The notes: a model not told the origin generated them from the letters alone. A DNA stretch of 64,000 nucleotides from GCA-2683825 sp965662355 (GCA_965662355.1 CBFIHP010000001.1:248001-312000); one strand, 5' to 3'. Positions 49,420 to 58,451 are shown, counted from the stretch's first letter. Translations and numbers: made by a program.

Positions 49420-50756
49420 GCGAGGAAAGCGGGCTGCCGTTCGACTTCGAGCGCTGCCGCGAGCACATCCACGCCGGGGCCCGGGCGAACTGGCGCGGTA
49501 AGGTGGAACGCGTCAGTGGCGTATTGGTAGAAGCCCAAGGCGTGCCCTCATCGATGGGCGAGCTGTGCTTGATCGAACGCGGACCCCTGTCTCCGATCCA
49601 GGCGGAGGTGGTCGGTTTCCGCGGCAACCAGACGCTCTTGATGCCCCACGGTGAACTGGACGGAATCGGTCCACAGCAAACCGTCACGACCCTACGCCAC
49701 GCATTCACGACACCCGTCGGTTCCGCACTCCTGGGTCGGGCCCTGGACGGCTTCGGCCACCCCATCGACGGCGGCGCACCGTTGCCAGATGGTCTGGATC
49801 GACGGCGCGTGCGCAATGTCGCGCCGGCACCGCTCTCTCGCAAACCGATTCGCGAGCCACTACAAACCGGGGTGCGCGCCATCGATGGCCTCTGCACCCT
49901 GGGCCGCGGCCAACGCCTGGGGATCTTTTCCGGCTCGGGCGTCGGAAAGTCGACGCTGCTGGGTCAGATCACGCGCGGCACCAACGCGGATGTCCTCGTC
50001 GTCGCACTGGTCGGTGAACGGGGTCGCGAAGTGCGAAACTTCCTGGAAGACGTTCTCGACGAGGAAGCACGCAAGAAGACGGTGATGGTGGTCGCCACAT
50101 CCGATCGCCCCCCCATCGAGCGCTACCTGGCCCCATTCGTCGCCGTGACCATCGCCGAGTACTTCCGGGATCAGCATTCCGATGTGCTGATGGTCATGGA
50201 TTCGGTCACGCGCTTTGCGGCTGCCTGCCGCGAGATCGGTCTCGCCGCCGGCGAGCCGCCTACCGTGCGCGGATATCCGCCTAGCTTCTTCGCCACAGTA
50301 CCCAAGTTGGTGGAACGGTTGGGTAGCTCTCAACACGGGAGCATCACCGGGTTGATGACGGTGCTCCTGGATGCGGATGACCCCAATGAGCCGGTGGCGG
50401 ATACCTTGCGCGGCCTCCTGGACGGACACATCTTCCTTTCACGCGAACTTGCTCACAGGGCGCACTTTCCGGCCATCGACGTGCTGGCAAGCCTGTCCCG
50501 ACTGATGCCCGAGATCACGAGCCCCGAACACAGAGTAGCGGCCAACGCGATCCGTCAATGCTTGGCCCATTGGAAGGAAGGCCGCGACCTGGTCGAGATC
50601 GGAGCCTACAAGCAAGGCACGAACCCGCAGCTGGATCGCGCCATGCTGTTGATGCCCGTGATCAATGCTTTCCTGAAGCAAGAGGTTGATGACCGCACCA
50701 GTTTCGAGGAGATGCTAGGCATGGTCCACGCCATCCAAGGAGCGGGCGCAGCGTGA
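49416..50756 (+). CDS. fliI: Flagellar export ATPase FliI
   Basis: The protein has 446 residues. Walker A GSGVGKST (about 173-180), VLMVMDSVTRFA (Walker B region), and the family stretch LGRALDGFGHPIDGG are clear, with AHWKEGRDLVEIGAYKQGTNPQLDRA at the C-terminal end. FliI forms a hexamer that unfolds or delivers export substrates. It overlaps fliH and fliJ by four bases each. Confidence 0.96.
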   Translation: MSEESGLPFDFERCREHIHAGARANWRGKVERVSGVLVEAQGVPSSMGELCLIERGPLSPIQAEVVGFRGNQTLLMPHGELDGIGPQQTVTTLRHAFTTPVGSALLGRALDGFGHPIDGGAPLPDGLDRRRVRNVAPAPLSRKPIREPLQTGVRAIDGLCTLGRGQRLGIFSGSGVGKSTLLGQITRGTNADVLVVALVGERGREVRNFLEDVLDEEARKKTVMVVATSDRPPIERYLAPFVAVTIAEYFRDQHSDVLMVMDSVTRFAAACREIGLAAGEPPTVRGYPPSFFATVPKLVERLGSSQHGSITGLMTVLLDADDPNEPVADTLRGLLDGHIFLSRELAHRAHFPAIDVLASLSRLMPEITSPEHRVAANAIRQCLAHWKEGRDLVEIGAYKQGTNPQLDRAMLLMPVINAFLKQEVDDRTSFEEMLGMVHAIQGAGAA

Positions 50757-51229
50757 ACCGACGCTTCGCTTTTCGCCTCGCACGGGTACGCAGAATCCGC
50801 GAGCTCGAGGAGCGTCTCGCACGGTCGGAATGGGGTGAAGCCCAGGCCGAGGCCAACCAGGCTGCGTCCCAGCGAGATCAGATGCGGGCCGATTTGAACG
50901 CGGCGCGCGAAGAGCTGCGATCCTTGCTGGGGCCGGTGTCGGACGGCGAGACTCCGAAGCCTCCGTTGGACCCACAAGCCGTGGCTCTATCGCACGAGCT
51001 TCTCGACCAGCAGGCCAGCCACGTCCGCCGCGCCGATGAAAGAACGCTGACGCTGCAGGGCCAGGCGGATCGACTGGCGGCTGCCTGGAAAAAGCGCGAC
51101 ACGCGACGCCAGGCCCTGGAACGACTCGAAGAACGCGACCAAAAGACCCATTTTCGGGAACTGGAACGCGAGGATGCCAAGGAGCAAGACGAAAGGGCTT
51201 CGCACCAAAGTGACGAAGACAGGGGCTGA
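50753..51229 (+). CDS. fliJ: FliJ-like export chaperone escort protein
   Basis: The protein has 158 residues, almost wholly charged coiled coil (FAFRLARVRRIRELEERLARSEWGEAQAEANQAA in part), the usual FliJ character, with a strongly charged tail. FliJ sits in the FliI ring and cycles chaperones. The call depends on size, coiled coil and position after fliI, as FliJ sequence is poorly conserved. Confidence 0.85.
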   Translation: MNRRFAFRLARVRRIRELEERLARSEWGEAQAEANQAASQRDQMRADLNAAREELRSLLGPVSDGETPKPPLDPQAVALSHELLDQQASHVRRADERTLTLQGQADRLAAAWKKRDTRRQALERLEERDQKTHFRELEREDAKEQDERASHQSDEDRG

Positions 51230-51299
51230 GCTTCGTGGGCAAAGGGCGAAGTTGATTCCAGTCTTCGAGCGGATGTGGACGAAACACTGACAGGCCCCC

Positions 51300-52004
51300 A
51301 TGAATCGAGCTATCGAAATCGTCGTTATGGCCCTGGGTGGACTGTCGATCTTTGCCGTGTGCTTCGCAGGGTTCAGCTCCCTCTCGGGAGTTCCCCTGAG
51401 CGAAGTACCCGGTATCGGTTCCCTTTTCCCGGAGCCGGAAGAGACTCCTTCCGAGGCCAGGAACACCGAACCGCCCCCAAAGCGTCGGAGCGACACCGAG
51501 GTCATCCAAACGAGTCTCGGATCGCTCGGTGCGTGGAGTCTCCCGGCGCCGTACACGGCCCGCGAGCTACGCTCGTTGGTCGATGAGCTGAAAGCGAAGC
51601 TCCTGGTGCTCGATCGGCGCGAGCGAGAGCTCGAACGGCGCCAGGAAGACCACGAAATGGAAGTCGAGACCCTCCAGGATCGTTTCGCAAGCCTCGAACA
51701 GCTACGTACCGATCTGGAGCAATACGAAAGCGAACTGAACCTGCGCGAGGACGAGGTCACTGCCATGGAAGGCAACCAGACCGAGCGCAACCTAGCCAAG
51801 TGGCGAGATGTCTCGACGGTCCTGGCCTTGCTGCCCGCCGAGGAAGCGGCCGCGAAAATCGTTCAGTATCCGCCCGATGACGCCGCGGAAATTCTTCGCG
51901 CCATGACCGACACGGCGGCGGGTTCCATTCTCACTTCTATCCCAGATGAAAACTTCCGCGAGTACCTGGATGCCTACTCAGAAAAAAATGGCGCCCAAAA
52001 GTAA
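51300..52004 (+). CDS. MotE-like periplasmic protein
   Basis: The protein has 234 residues. One N-terminal membrane helix (IEIVVMALGGLSIFAVCFAGF), a Pro/Glu-rich linker, a coiled coil (about 95-155) and an MgtE-N-like C-terminal domain (VLALLPAEEAAAKIVQYPPDDAAEILRAM) give the layout of MotE, a stator/motor accessory described in alphaproteobacteria (PMID not cited). It lies between fliJ and motA. It could help stator assembly or chaperone MotB. The MotE name is by layout, not proven function. Confidence 0.75.
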   Translation: MNRAIEIVVMALGGLSIFAVCFAGFSSLSGVPLSEVPGIGSLFPEPEETPSEARNTEPPPKRRSDTEVIQTSLGSLGAWSLPAPYTARELRSLVDELKAKLLVLDRRERELERRQEDHEMEVETLQDRFASLEQLRTDLEQYESELNLREDEVTAMEGNQTERNLAKWRDVSTVLALLPAEEAAAKIVQYPPDDAAEILRAMTDTAAGSILTSIPDENFREYLDAYSEKNGAQK

Positions 52005-52037
52005 TTCGCCGGACTGAAATCTAGGCCTACCAGGTCG

Positions 52038-52065
52038 TAAAGCGCCCTTTCCAGTGAGCCGATAG
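52038..52065 (+). promoter_or_regulatory. Candidate sigma-28 promoter upstream of motA
   Basis: TAAA (52038-52041) is followed after 16 bases by GCCGATAG (52058-52065), 7 of 8 of the -10 consensus with a perfect -35 core, the spacing one longer than classical. The motA ATG is 69 bases downstream. It would allow the stator and C-ring genes to be expressed late, apart from the flgB operon. Confidence 0.7.
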
Positions 52066-52134
52066 AGGACAGGATCCCTCTCCTCAATCCCTGGCGCCCT
52101 TCACCCACGAGAGTTCCAGGCCGGGGGTCCTCAC

Positions 52135-52899
52135 ATGGATATTTCAACCGTCATCGGCACCGTTCTGGGCTTTGGTCTGGTGTTCTTCGCCATGGCCACC
52201 GGTCCCGGTGGTTTGGTGATCTTCGTCAACGTGCCATCGATCGCCATCGTCTTTGGGGGCACGGCCGCGGTAACGTTGATGAACTTCCCGTTGGCGCAGA
52301 TCAAGCAGATCATCAAGGTGACGCTGCGCACGTACCTGTTCAAGCTGCCTACACCGCAAGAGGAAATCGAACGCATCATCGAATACTCCAACCTCGCGCG
52401 CAAGGAAGGCCTGCTCGCCCTCGAAGGCAAACTTAAGGAAGTAGACGATGCGTTCTTCTCCAAGGGTGTGCAGCTCGTCATCGACGGCTTTCCGGCTGAA
52501 ACGGTGCGCGACATCATGGACCTCGAGGCCGAATGGCAAAAGGCACGCCACGCCGACGGCAAGAAAATGCTGGATGCCGTTGGGGCCATGGCGCCGGCCT
52601 TTGGAATGATCGGGACGCTAGTCGGTCTGGTGCAGATGCTCCAGAACCTGTCCGATCCGTCCAAGATCGGTGGCGGTATGGCCACGGCGCTCTTGACGAC
52701 GCTGTATGGCGCCATGTGCGCCAACATGCTGTGCATTCCGCTTGCAGGCAAGCTGGAGGTGCGCGCACTCGAAGAAGCCTTGCTGCGCGAGTTGATGATC
52801 GAAGGCGTCGTCGCCATTCAGTCCGGTGAAGGACCACAGCTGATCAAGGAGAAGCTGAAGAGTTTCATCTCACCTGCTGTCCGGGAGGCGGTCGCCTAG
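52135..52899 (+). CDS. motA: Flagellar stator protein MotA
   Basis: The protein has 254 residues with four membrane helices: two at the N-terminus (TVIGTVLGFGLVFFAMA, SIAIVFGGTAAVTLMNF) and two near the C-terminus (GAMAPAFGMIGTLVGLVQML, MATALLTTLYGAMCANMLCIPL). The conserved prolines of the ion path are in these last two. Five copies surround MotB and push FliG. It is followed by two MotB-type genes. Confidence 0.95.
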   Translation: MDISTVIGTVLGFGLVFFAMATGPGGLVIFVNVPSIAIVFGGTAAVTLMNFPLAQIKQIIKVTLRTYLFKLPTPQEEIERIIEYSNLARKEGLLALEGKLKEVDDAFFSKGVQLVIDGFPAETVRDIMDLEAEWQKARHADGKKMLDAVGAMAPAFGMIGTLVGLVQMLQNLSDPSKIGGGMATALLTTLYGAMCANMLCIPLAGKLEVRALEEALLRELMIEGVVAIQSGEGPQLIKEKLKSFISPAVREAVA

Positions 52900-52911
52900 A
52901 CCGGCACTTGC

Positions 52912-53697
52912 ATGGGCAGGAAGAAAAAGAAAAAGGATGAGGGTCCCTCCGGTCCGGATGGCGCACCGGAATGGGTCGTTACGTTTACGGACATGATCTC
53001 GCTGCTCGTCACCTTCTTCGTGCTCCTCATGACGTTCTCCAGCATGGAAGTCTACGACGTCTTGAAGGTCGACTCGTTCCTGACAGGTGACAAGGGCATC
53101 ATGGAGTCCAAGCAACCGGCGCTGGTCGAAGGACCGGCTGACGAAATTCTCTTGGAGCGCGATCTCCTGCGCGGATCGAACAACGCCCATACGCGTCCGA
53201 CCGAAGCGCTCCAGGAAAACCTGGATGAGATGGGGCAGAAGCTGACCGAGGACCATCTGGAGATGGATCTCAACACGATCGCCGACGGACTCATCATCGT
53301 GTTCGACGAACGGGCGAGCTTCTACCCCTCCTCCGCCAACGTGACCGATGCACTCGAGGAGAGCCTGAGCGAACTCGGCAAAGTCCTCGAGCACTATCCC
53401 CACATGGTGGTGATCGAAGGCTTCACGGATTCGCACTTCACGTCGTCTCCGAAATACGATTCACCCGAGGAGCTTTCCTTCGCCCGCGCCGAGGCCGCCG
53501 CCGCGGTGCTCCTGCGCTCGAGCGGAATGAACGAAGCGGTTCTGCAACTCACCGCGCACGGCCCGAAGTACCCAAGGGCGGACAATGTCAGCGCCGGTGG
53601 TCGCAAGCTGAATCGCCGCATTCAGTTGCGGGTGCTCTCCATGTCGACGATCCGGGCCGGCTTCGTGGAAGCCGATCGCAAACAGGAGAAAGGCTGA
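52912..53697 (+). CDS. motB: Flagellar stator protein MotB (first paralogue)
   Basis: The protein has 261 residues. A Lys-rich start is followed by one membrane helix with the ion-binding Asp27 (VVTFTDMISLLVTFFVLL). The C-terminal OmpA-like domain contains VVIEGFTDS, LSFARAEAAAAVLLRSSGM and NRRIQLRV, the peptidoglycan-binding pattern. It anchors the stator to the wall. Its stop overlaps the ATG of the second MotB (ATGATGG). Confidence 0.94.
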   Translation: MGRKKKKKDEGPSGPDGAPEWVVTFTDMISLLVTFFVLLMTFSSMEVYDVLKVDSFLTGDKGIMESKQPALVEGPADEILLERDLLRGSNNAHTRPTEALQENLDEMGQKLTEDHLEMDLNTIADGLIIVFDERASFYPSSANVTDALEESLSELGKVLEHYPHMVVIEGFTDSHFTSSPKYDSPEELSFARAEAAAAVLLRSSGMNEAVLQLTAHGPKYPRADNVSAGGRKLNRRIQLRVLSMSTIRAGFVEADRKQEKG

Positions 53698-54392
53698 TGG
53701 CTGAGCAAGAAGGCGCACCCGCCTGGATGGTCTCGTTCGGTGACATGATGACGCTGATCCTGACCTTCTTCATCCTGCTGGTCTCCATGTCGCGGACCCA
53801 GGAGATCGGCCTCGTCGCGCAGGGTGTAGGCTCGTTCATGGTCGCGGTTCGTTCGTTCGGCATGCCCGGCGTGCTGAGCGCAGCCGAGGAGGCCGCCCAG
53901 TTCGATGCGGTACGCATGCGTTTCAACCTGCCGCCCGAGAATGATCCCGAGCGGCGCGACGAACACACCGACGCCTCCAACCTCGAGCTGATTCGCGCCA
54001 AGGCCGCCAAGGCCTTGAGGCCGCACGACGAGATTCCGCAGCCGGCGATCGCGATCTTCGACGAGGGCTCGGCGGAACTGACCGAACAGGCGCGGCGCTA
54101 TATCAATCTCCTGGCTCCAACGCTACTGCCCGCGCCAAAGCAAGTCCTACAAGTCGAAGGCCATGCCCCGTCGAACGAAAAGGCTGGGAACGGCAAGAGC
54201 CCCCGCTGGCTCGCCTTCGCACGCGCCAAGGCTGTACGCGATTACCTGATCGAACAGCATTCCTTTCCCCCAACTCGCGTAGAAGCTCGAGCCTGGCTAG
54301 CGGAGATCACGGACGCAGCAAAGTCCCTCCGTACAGTCGATGCGCGCTTGATTCTACCGACGAACGCAGATGCGAACACTGAGAGTGACTGA
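53697..54392 (+). CDS. Second MotB-family protein
   Basis: The protein has 231 residues. The membrane helix again carries the Asp (Asp16 in AWMVSFGDMMTLILTFFIL). The C-terminal domain retains VLQVEGHAPSN and AFARAKAVRDYLIEQHSF, but the NRR-type peptidoglycan-binding end is replaced by LRTVDARLIL. It may therefore keep the ion channel but bind the wall differently or not at all. With a single motA next to it, a MotB1/MotB2 heterodimer is a likely stator core. It overlaps motB by one base. Confidence 0.88.
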   Translation: MAEQEGAPAWMVSFGDMMTLILTFFILLVSMSRTQEIGLVAQGVGSFMVAVRSFGMPGVLSAAEEAAQFDAVRMRFNLPPENDPERRDEHTDASNLELIRAKAAKALRPHDEIPQPAIAIFDEGSAELTEQARRYINLLAPTLLPAPKQVLQVEGHAPSNEKAGNGKSPRWLAFARAKAVRDYLIEQHSFPPTRVEARAWLAEITDAAKSLRTVDARLILPTNADANTESD

Positions 54393-54394
54393 AG

Positions 54395-55177
54395 ATGGCA
54401 AAGAAGGAAAACGAAGACACCAAACAAGAAGGCGAGGATGCCGAGGTCCAGCCGAAGTCGAAGAAGGGCATCTTCCTCGGCGGCGGCATGGTGTCCCTTA
54501 TCGCCCTTGCTTACATCGTGTCGATGGTGGCTGTTCCGAGGGGATCCCAAAAAACCCCCGCCTTCGAGGGTCCGTTCGTGGCTTTCCCCTTGGCCGACGG
54601 TGACGTCCAAGTCAATATGGCCAAGGGTGGCGGCAAGAGCTTCCTGGTGCTGAACTTCAAGGTCGAATTCGACGGCTACGATCAGCTCTACGCGGAAAAA
54701 CGCATTGCGGACCCCCTCTTTCAAGCCCACATGATCGACGCATTAATCCGTCTGGGCAGAAAGAAGGCCAAGGAAGACCTCGCTAGCGAGATCGGAGTCG
54801 AGGTCTTCACCGCCGAGATCCGCGATGCCCTCGACCCCCTGCTGTTCCCGCTCCACCTGGGCAACGAGCTCAGCAGCACGGACCCACACACGGAGAGCAA
54901 TCTGCAACTCGGACGGTCTTCCCAGCAGTCCTCCATGCGCAGCGGCTTCAAGGCTCACGTACTGAAAGTCGACGCGCTCAAGAAGACGATCGCGCTCGAC
55001 TATGGATCCGAAGTGACATTCACCGGATCCGAGAGGGACCTCATCGTCGAGAACGAACGTGGCCAGCGTATCTACGTCGATGTCAGTGAACTGAACCCCG
55101 AGTTCGTCGGCGAGCTGCAGGTCGGCACCTTCGGCAAGATGCGCAACATCCTCTTCACTCGCTTCCTCGTTCAATAG
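54395..55177 (+). CDS. fliL: FliL-like stator accessory protein with a long C-terminal extension
   Basis: The protein has 260 residues: an acidic N-terminus, one membrane helix (about 25-47) and a periplasmic domain with VQVNMAKGGGKSFLVLNFKVEFDGY, typical of FliL (strand start), and a helix of DALIRLGRKKAKEDLASEIG. Ordinary FliL proteins end near 150-180 residues; here about 85 further residues (beta-rich) follow. FliL rings surround stators and stabilise motion. It lies directly after the MotB pair and nine bases before fliM. Confidence 0.83.
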   Translation: MAKKENEDTKQEGEDAEVQPKSKKGIFLGGGMVSLIALAYIVSMVAVPRGSQKTPAFEGPFVAFPLADGDVQVNMAKGGGKSFLVLNFKVEFDGYDQLYAEKRIADPLFQAHMIDALIRLGRKKAKEDLASEIGVEVFTAEIRDALDPLLFPLHLGNELSSTDPHTESNLQLGRSSQQSSMRSGFKAHVLKVDALKKTIALDYGSEVTFTGSERDLIVENERGQRIYVDVSELNPEFVGELQVGTFGKMRNILFTRFLVQ

Positions 55178-55185
55178 GACAGATA

Positions 55186-56085
55186 GTGACCGAAGAGCTC
55201 GATCCCCTACAGGCCGATGCCATCACCCAGGTGCTGGGCGGCCGCGACGTCGAAGTCTCCGAAAGGGACTTCCGGCGACCGCGTCGTTTCAGTCCCCAGG
55301 TGCGTGAAGGACTCAAGCGCCGCATCGATGCCGTCCTGCCCAAGACGGAAGCAGGTATCACGGCTATTCTGGGATCGGTTCACACGCTCCAGCTGGATCA
55401 CGTGCGCGAGACCAGCGCCGAGGGGCTCTTCGACGAAATGGAAGCCCCGCTGGCCGCTCTCGCCTTCGAGATGGGCGGCGATCCCGCCTGGTTGATCTGG
55501 GATAGCCTGGCTGCGGTCACCTGTGTCGAGCAGGTTCTGGGCTGCCCCACCGAGAACCCGAAAGCGCGTCCGCTCTCGATGGTCGAGGGCAAGATCCTCG
55601 AACAACTCCTGACACCAATCGCGCAGGATCTCGCGCGCTCGCTAGACAAGGAGATCACCAACCCGCGCGCCACCCAATCCCCTGAAGGGCTTGGCAGCTG
55701 GCGCGACGGCAAGCGACTCGACGCCCACCGTCTTGAGATTTCCCTGGGCTTCCTGGGGCCGGGATCGCCCAGCACCCTGCGCCTCTACGTTCCCGGCGTC
55801 AAACCCAGTGCCGGACAGATGTTCGAGGAAACCGATGACCTCCCGGGCCACCTGAACAACGTCGTGGTCGATGTCAGCGCACAGCTTATTGGCTGCGAGG
55901 TCTCGCTCGACCAGCTCTTGTCCCTCGAAAAGGGCGACGTCATCCCCATTGAATCACGCGTCGGCGATCCGGCTCTCTTGACGGTCGAGGGCCTCATCCT
56001 CGCCAAAGCCGCCATGGGCCAGCACCGCGGCCAGCTCGCCGTCCGCATCGTACAACTAGAGAACCAAGTCGAGGAGCTGCCATGA
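55186..56085 (+). CDS. fliM: Motor switch protein FliM
   Basis: The protein has 299 residues. An N-terminal segment (ADAITQVLGGRDVEVS) in place of the CheY-binding helix is followed by the CheC-like middle domain (LEMG-type LAALAFEMGGDPAWLIWD) and a C-terminal FliN-like domain (LIGCEVSLDQLLSLEKGDVIPIES). FliM forms the C-ring middle layer and receives CheY-P. It is short at the N-terminus. The start is GTG. It overlaps fliN by four bases. Confidence 0.88.
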   Translation: MTEELDPLQADAITQVLGGRDVEVSERDFRRPRRFSPQVREGLKRRIDAVLPKTEAGITAILGSVHTLQLDHVRETSAEGLFDEMEAPLAALAFEMGGDPAWLIWDSLAAVTCVEQVLGCPTENPKARPLSMVEGKILEQLLTPIAQDLARSLDKEITNPRATQSPEGLGSWRDGKRLDAHRLEISLGFLGPGSPSTLRLYVPGVKPSAGQMFEETDDLPGHLNNVVVDVSAQLIGCEVSLDQLLSLEKGDVIPIESRVGDPALLTVEGLILAKAAMGQHRGQLAVRIVQLENQVEELP

Positions 56086-56447
56086 GTGAACAAGAAGAAG
56101 TCATCGCTGACGGAACCCCGGTCGACGAACTCGGCAACGCCTTGGATCGCACCGCTGACGCGGTCGCTGTCCACGCCAGCCAACTCGAAGAGCTCGCCGC
56201 CGGCGAAGGCGGCGACGGCATGGGCCTCTCCCACCTCATGGACGTCCCTGTCCGTGTCACCGTCGAGGTCGGCCGCACCAAGATGCGCCTCGCCGAACTC
56301 GTCCACCTCTCCCCGGGCTCTCTCCTCGAGCTCGACCGCGCGGCCCACGAGCCGGCGGACATCCTGGTCAACGGCAAGATCGTGGCCAGGGGCGAAATCG
56401 TGACGATCGACAAGAGCTACGGTGTGCGGATCACGGAAGTGGAGTGA
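56082..56447 (+). CDS. fliN: Motor switch protein FliN
   Basis: The protein has 121 residues. The SpoA/FliN domain is clear: LMDVPVRVTVEVGRTKMRLAELVHLSPGSLLELDRAAHEPADILVNGKIVARGEIVTIDKSYGVRITEVE, read as the usual strands. FliN forms the base of the C-ring and docks FliH. It ends the flgB-fliN gene run. The N-terminal 45 residues are acidic and variable. Confidence 0.95.
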   Translation: MSEQEEVIADGTPVDELGNALDRTADAVAVHASQLEELAAGEGGDGMGLSHLMDVPVRVTVEVGRTKMRLAELVHLSPGSLLELDRAAHEPADILVNGKIVARGEIVTIDKSYGVRITEVE

Positions 56448-56560
56448 TCCCTCCGGAGCCAGGGGGCGATCCTTCGCCAGCTCGTAGACACCGTGATACT
56501 GGTGAAAGCCTGCGCGGCGTCGGGAGGACGGCAGGAATACGGGTCCAAGTCGTGCAGCCG

Positions 56561-56995
56561 CTACGGCTCCAGATGATTCTTCAAGCTGCTGCGAATGAAG
56601 TACTCCCAACCAGCGACGCCGCTCTCCCGTTTGAACTCCGGAATGTCCTGGGGGAAGCTCTCGGTAACGGTAGCCGTCAGGCGTAGCTTCGTGCCGTGCG
56701 GGGTTTCGGACAGCTCGAAGGCCACGTCCGATCTTCCGGGGTAGCTTTCGTAGCGCCAGTCGTAGGCGAGTTTCTCCTTTTCCCGAACCTCGGTCAGCTT
56801 CCAGACATGGGGAAAGTCGCGCTCGCCCACTCGCACATTGAAGCGGGTTTCGAAACCGACCCTGGGCTCGAAGGCTTCGATGGCATCGAAATACCACAGA
56901 ACCATCTGGTCTCGGACCGTGATCGCCTCCCAGACGCGATCCATCGAGGCCTTGTAGGTTTCCTCTACGATCACAGGTTCGTTCAGCTCGTTCAT
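56561..56995 (-). CDS. SRPBCC/AHSA1-type protein
   Basis: The protein has 144 residues. VEETYKASMDRVWEAITVRDQMVLWYF and the C-terminal helix (SGVAGWEYFIRSSLKNHL) are typical of the AHSA1/START-like fold, a hydrophobic ligand-binding cup. Ligand and role are unknown. It is convergent with fliN and downstream of the FAD oxidoreductase gene by 50 bases on the same strand, so the two may be co-transcribed. Confidence 0.82.
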   Translation of the reverse strand: MNELNEPVIVEETYKASMDRVWEAITVRDQMVLWYFDAIEAFEPRVGFETRFNVRVGERDFPHVWKLTEVREKEKLAYDWRYESYPGRSDVAFELSETPHGTKLRLTATVTESFPQDIPEFKRESGVAGWEYFIRSSLKNHLEP

Positions 56996-57045
56996 TGGAT
57001 CCCGCTCCTCGTTGTTTGGGGCTCAGGAAAGAAAGGCGCTCCTGG

Positions 57046-58338
57046 CTAGAACCCGAAGCGCCCGTCGAAGGCTTCCCCGCCCTTGAAACGCGTCGGTGTA
57101 AAGAACTCGGCGTCGAAGGTCGTTATGCGCTCGTCCATCAGCATCTGCGCAACACCTGCGCCGATCACGGGAGCCAACTTGAAGCCGTGGCCCGAGAAGC
57201 CTGTGACGATGGACAGGCCTTCGATGCCAGGTACGGTGCCAATCAAAGCCTGTGCATCCGGGGTGATGGTGTACATCGACGCTTGCGAGCCCGCATCCGG
57301 CTGATCCGCGTACGTGGGCATGCGTCGCTCGAGAGCTCTTCGCGTCCAGTCGATCAGCTCTTGCGAGACCTCCTCTTTCAACATGTCGGGGTTCTCGACG
57401 ACTTCGTCGTGGTCGTAATCGACCCTACCGAGGCGCGTGCGCCGCTGGTTCGGCTCGCAACGCATGTAGAAGCTCTGTTCTAGGTCGACGACGACCGGGT
57501 GCAGTCCGAGCGACGCGCGCGCGGTTGATTCGGCAGCACGCTCGATCGGGTCTTGAATGTCGTCGAAGGAGAGCGCCTCGCGCGGACCAATCGCTTCGTC
57601 TTCGAGGTCTTCGTCCAGAAGATCCGAGTCACGCATGACGACGAAGTGGCTCTCCGGTCGGATCGTGCGCAAGGGAAAGTTCAGGCCCAGGGGCCGCAGT
57701 AGGCCCGCGGACCATGGGCCGGCAACGACGCAGATCTTGTTGGCCGTGTACGGGCCCTCGGATGTTTCGGCGCCGACGACCTTGCCGTTTTCGACGAGGA
57801 TCTTCTGCACCTCCGCACCCAACCGAGTCACCGCGCCCGACGCCCGGCCGAGCGCCGCGAAGGCACTGATGGTCTTGTCCGGATCGACGAAGCCGCCGTC
57901 GGGCTCCCAGGCAGCGATGGTCCCGAGCTTGACCTCGATGCCAGGAACGAGCTCCTGGATCTCGGTCTCCTCGACCAGCTCAGTCTCGACGCCGAGCCCC
58001 TTTAGCATCTCGACGTTCGCGCGTAACCGCTCGCACAGATCCGGTGTTTCGGCACCCGCCAAGGTCAGAACACCAGTGCGTCGAAAGCCCAGGCTGCGGC
58101 CGGTGCGCGCTTCGAAGCCCGCATATTCGCGAAGCGAGTCGCGCGCCATGCGGGCGACCACGGGTTCCGCGTAGTGCTGGCGCAGGATGGCGCCGGAGTG
58201 TCCGGAACTGCCCGAGCCCAGGTCGCGTTTCTCGAACAACACGACGGGTTTGGATATGGGGTCGGTTCGTTGGGCGGTGTGCATCGCGATGGACGTCCCC
58301 ATCACTCCACCACCGACGATTAGGATCTCTGCACGCAC
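57046..58338 (-). CDS. FAD-dependent oxidoreductase (DAO family)
   Basis: From the GTG at 58338 the protein has 430 residues. The FAD motif ILIVGGGVMGTSIAMHTA sits at the very N-terminus, and the fold continues with GHSGAILRQHYAEPVVARMA and C-terminal GLSIVTGFSGHGFKLAPVIGAGVAQML. This is the D-amino-acid oxidase/sarcosine oxidase family (glycine, sarcosine or related substrates). The GTG is preferred because GGAAGG lies six bases upstream; longer in-frame starts at 58392, 58422 and 58650 would run towards or into ispG on the other strand. The substrate cannot be told. Confidence 0.83.
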   Translation of the reverse strand: MRAEILIVGGGVMGTSIAMHTAQRTDPISKPVVLFEKRDLGSGSSGHSGAILRQHYAEPVVARMARDSLREYAGFEARTGRSLGFRRTGVLTLAGAETPDLCERLRANVEMLKGLGVETELVEETEIQELVPGIEVKLGTIAAWEPDGGFVDPDKTISAFAALGRASGAVTRLGAEVQKILVENGKVVGAETSEGPYTANKICVVAGPWSAGLLRPLGLNFPLRTIRPESHFVVMRDSDLLDEDLEDEAIGPREALSFDDIQDPIERAAESTARASLGLHPVVVDLEQSFYMRCEPNQRRTRLGRVDYDHDEVVENPDMLKEEVSQELIDWTRRALERRMPTYADQPDAGSQASMYTITPDAQALIGTVPGIEGLSIVTGFSGHGFKLAPVIGAGVAQMLMDERITTFDAEFFTPTRFKGGEAFDGRFGF

Positions 58339-58451
58339 TTGGAACCTTCCGTTAGAGGCCTCTAACATACCCGCTTTTAGGTCTTTCTTCATCAGAGCTC
58401 CGACACGGATGCCCGCAGCCATCTCCGACCCTATAAGATGCCCCCCAAAGC

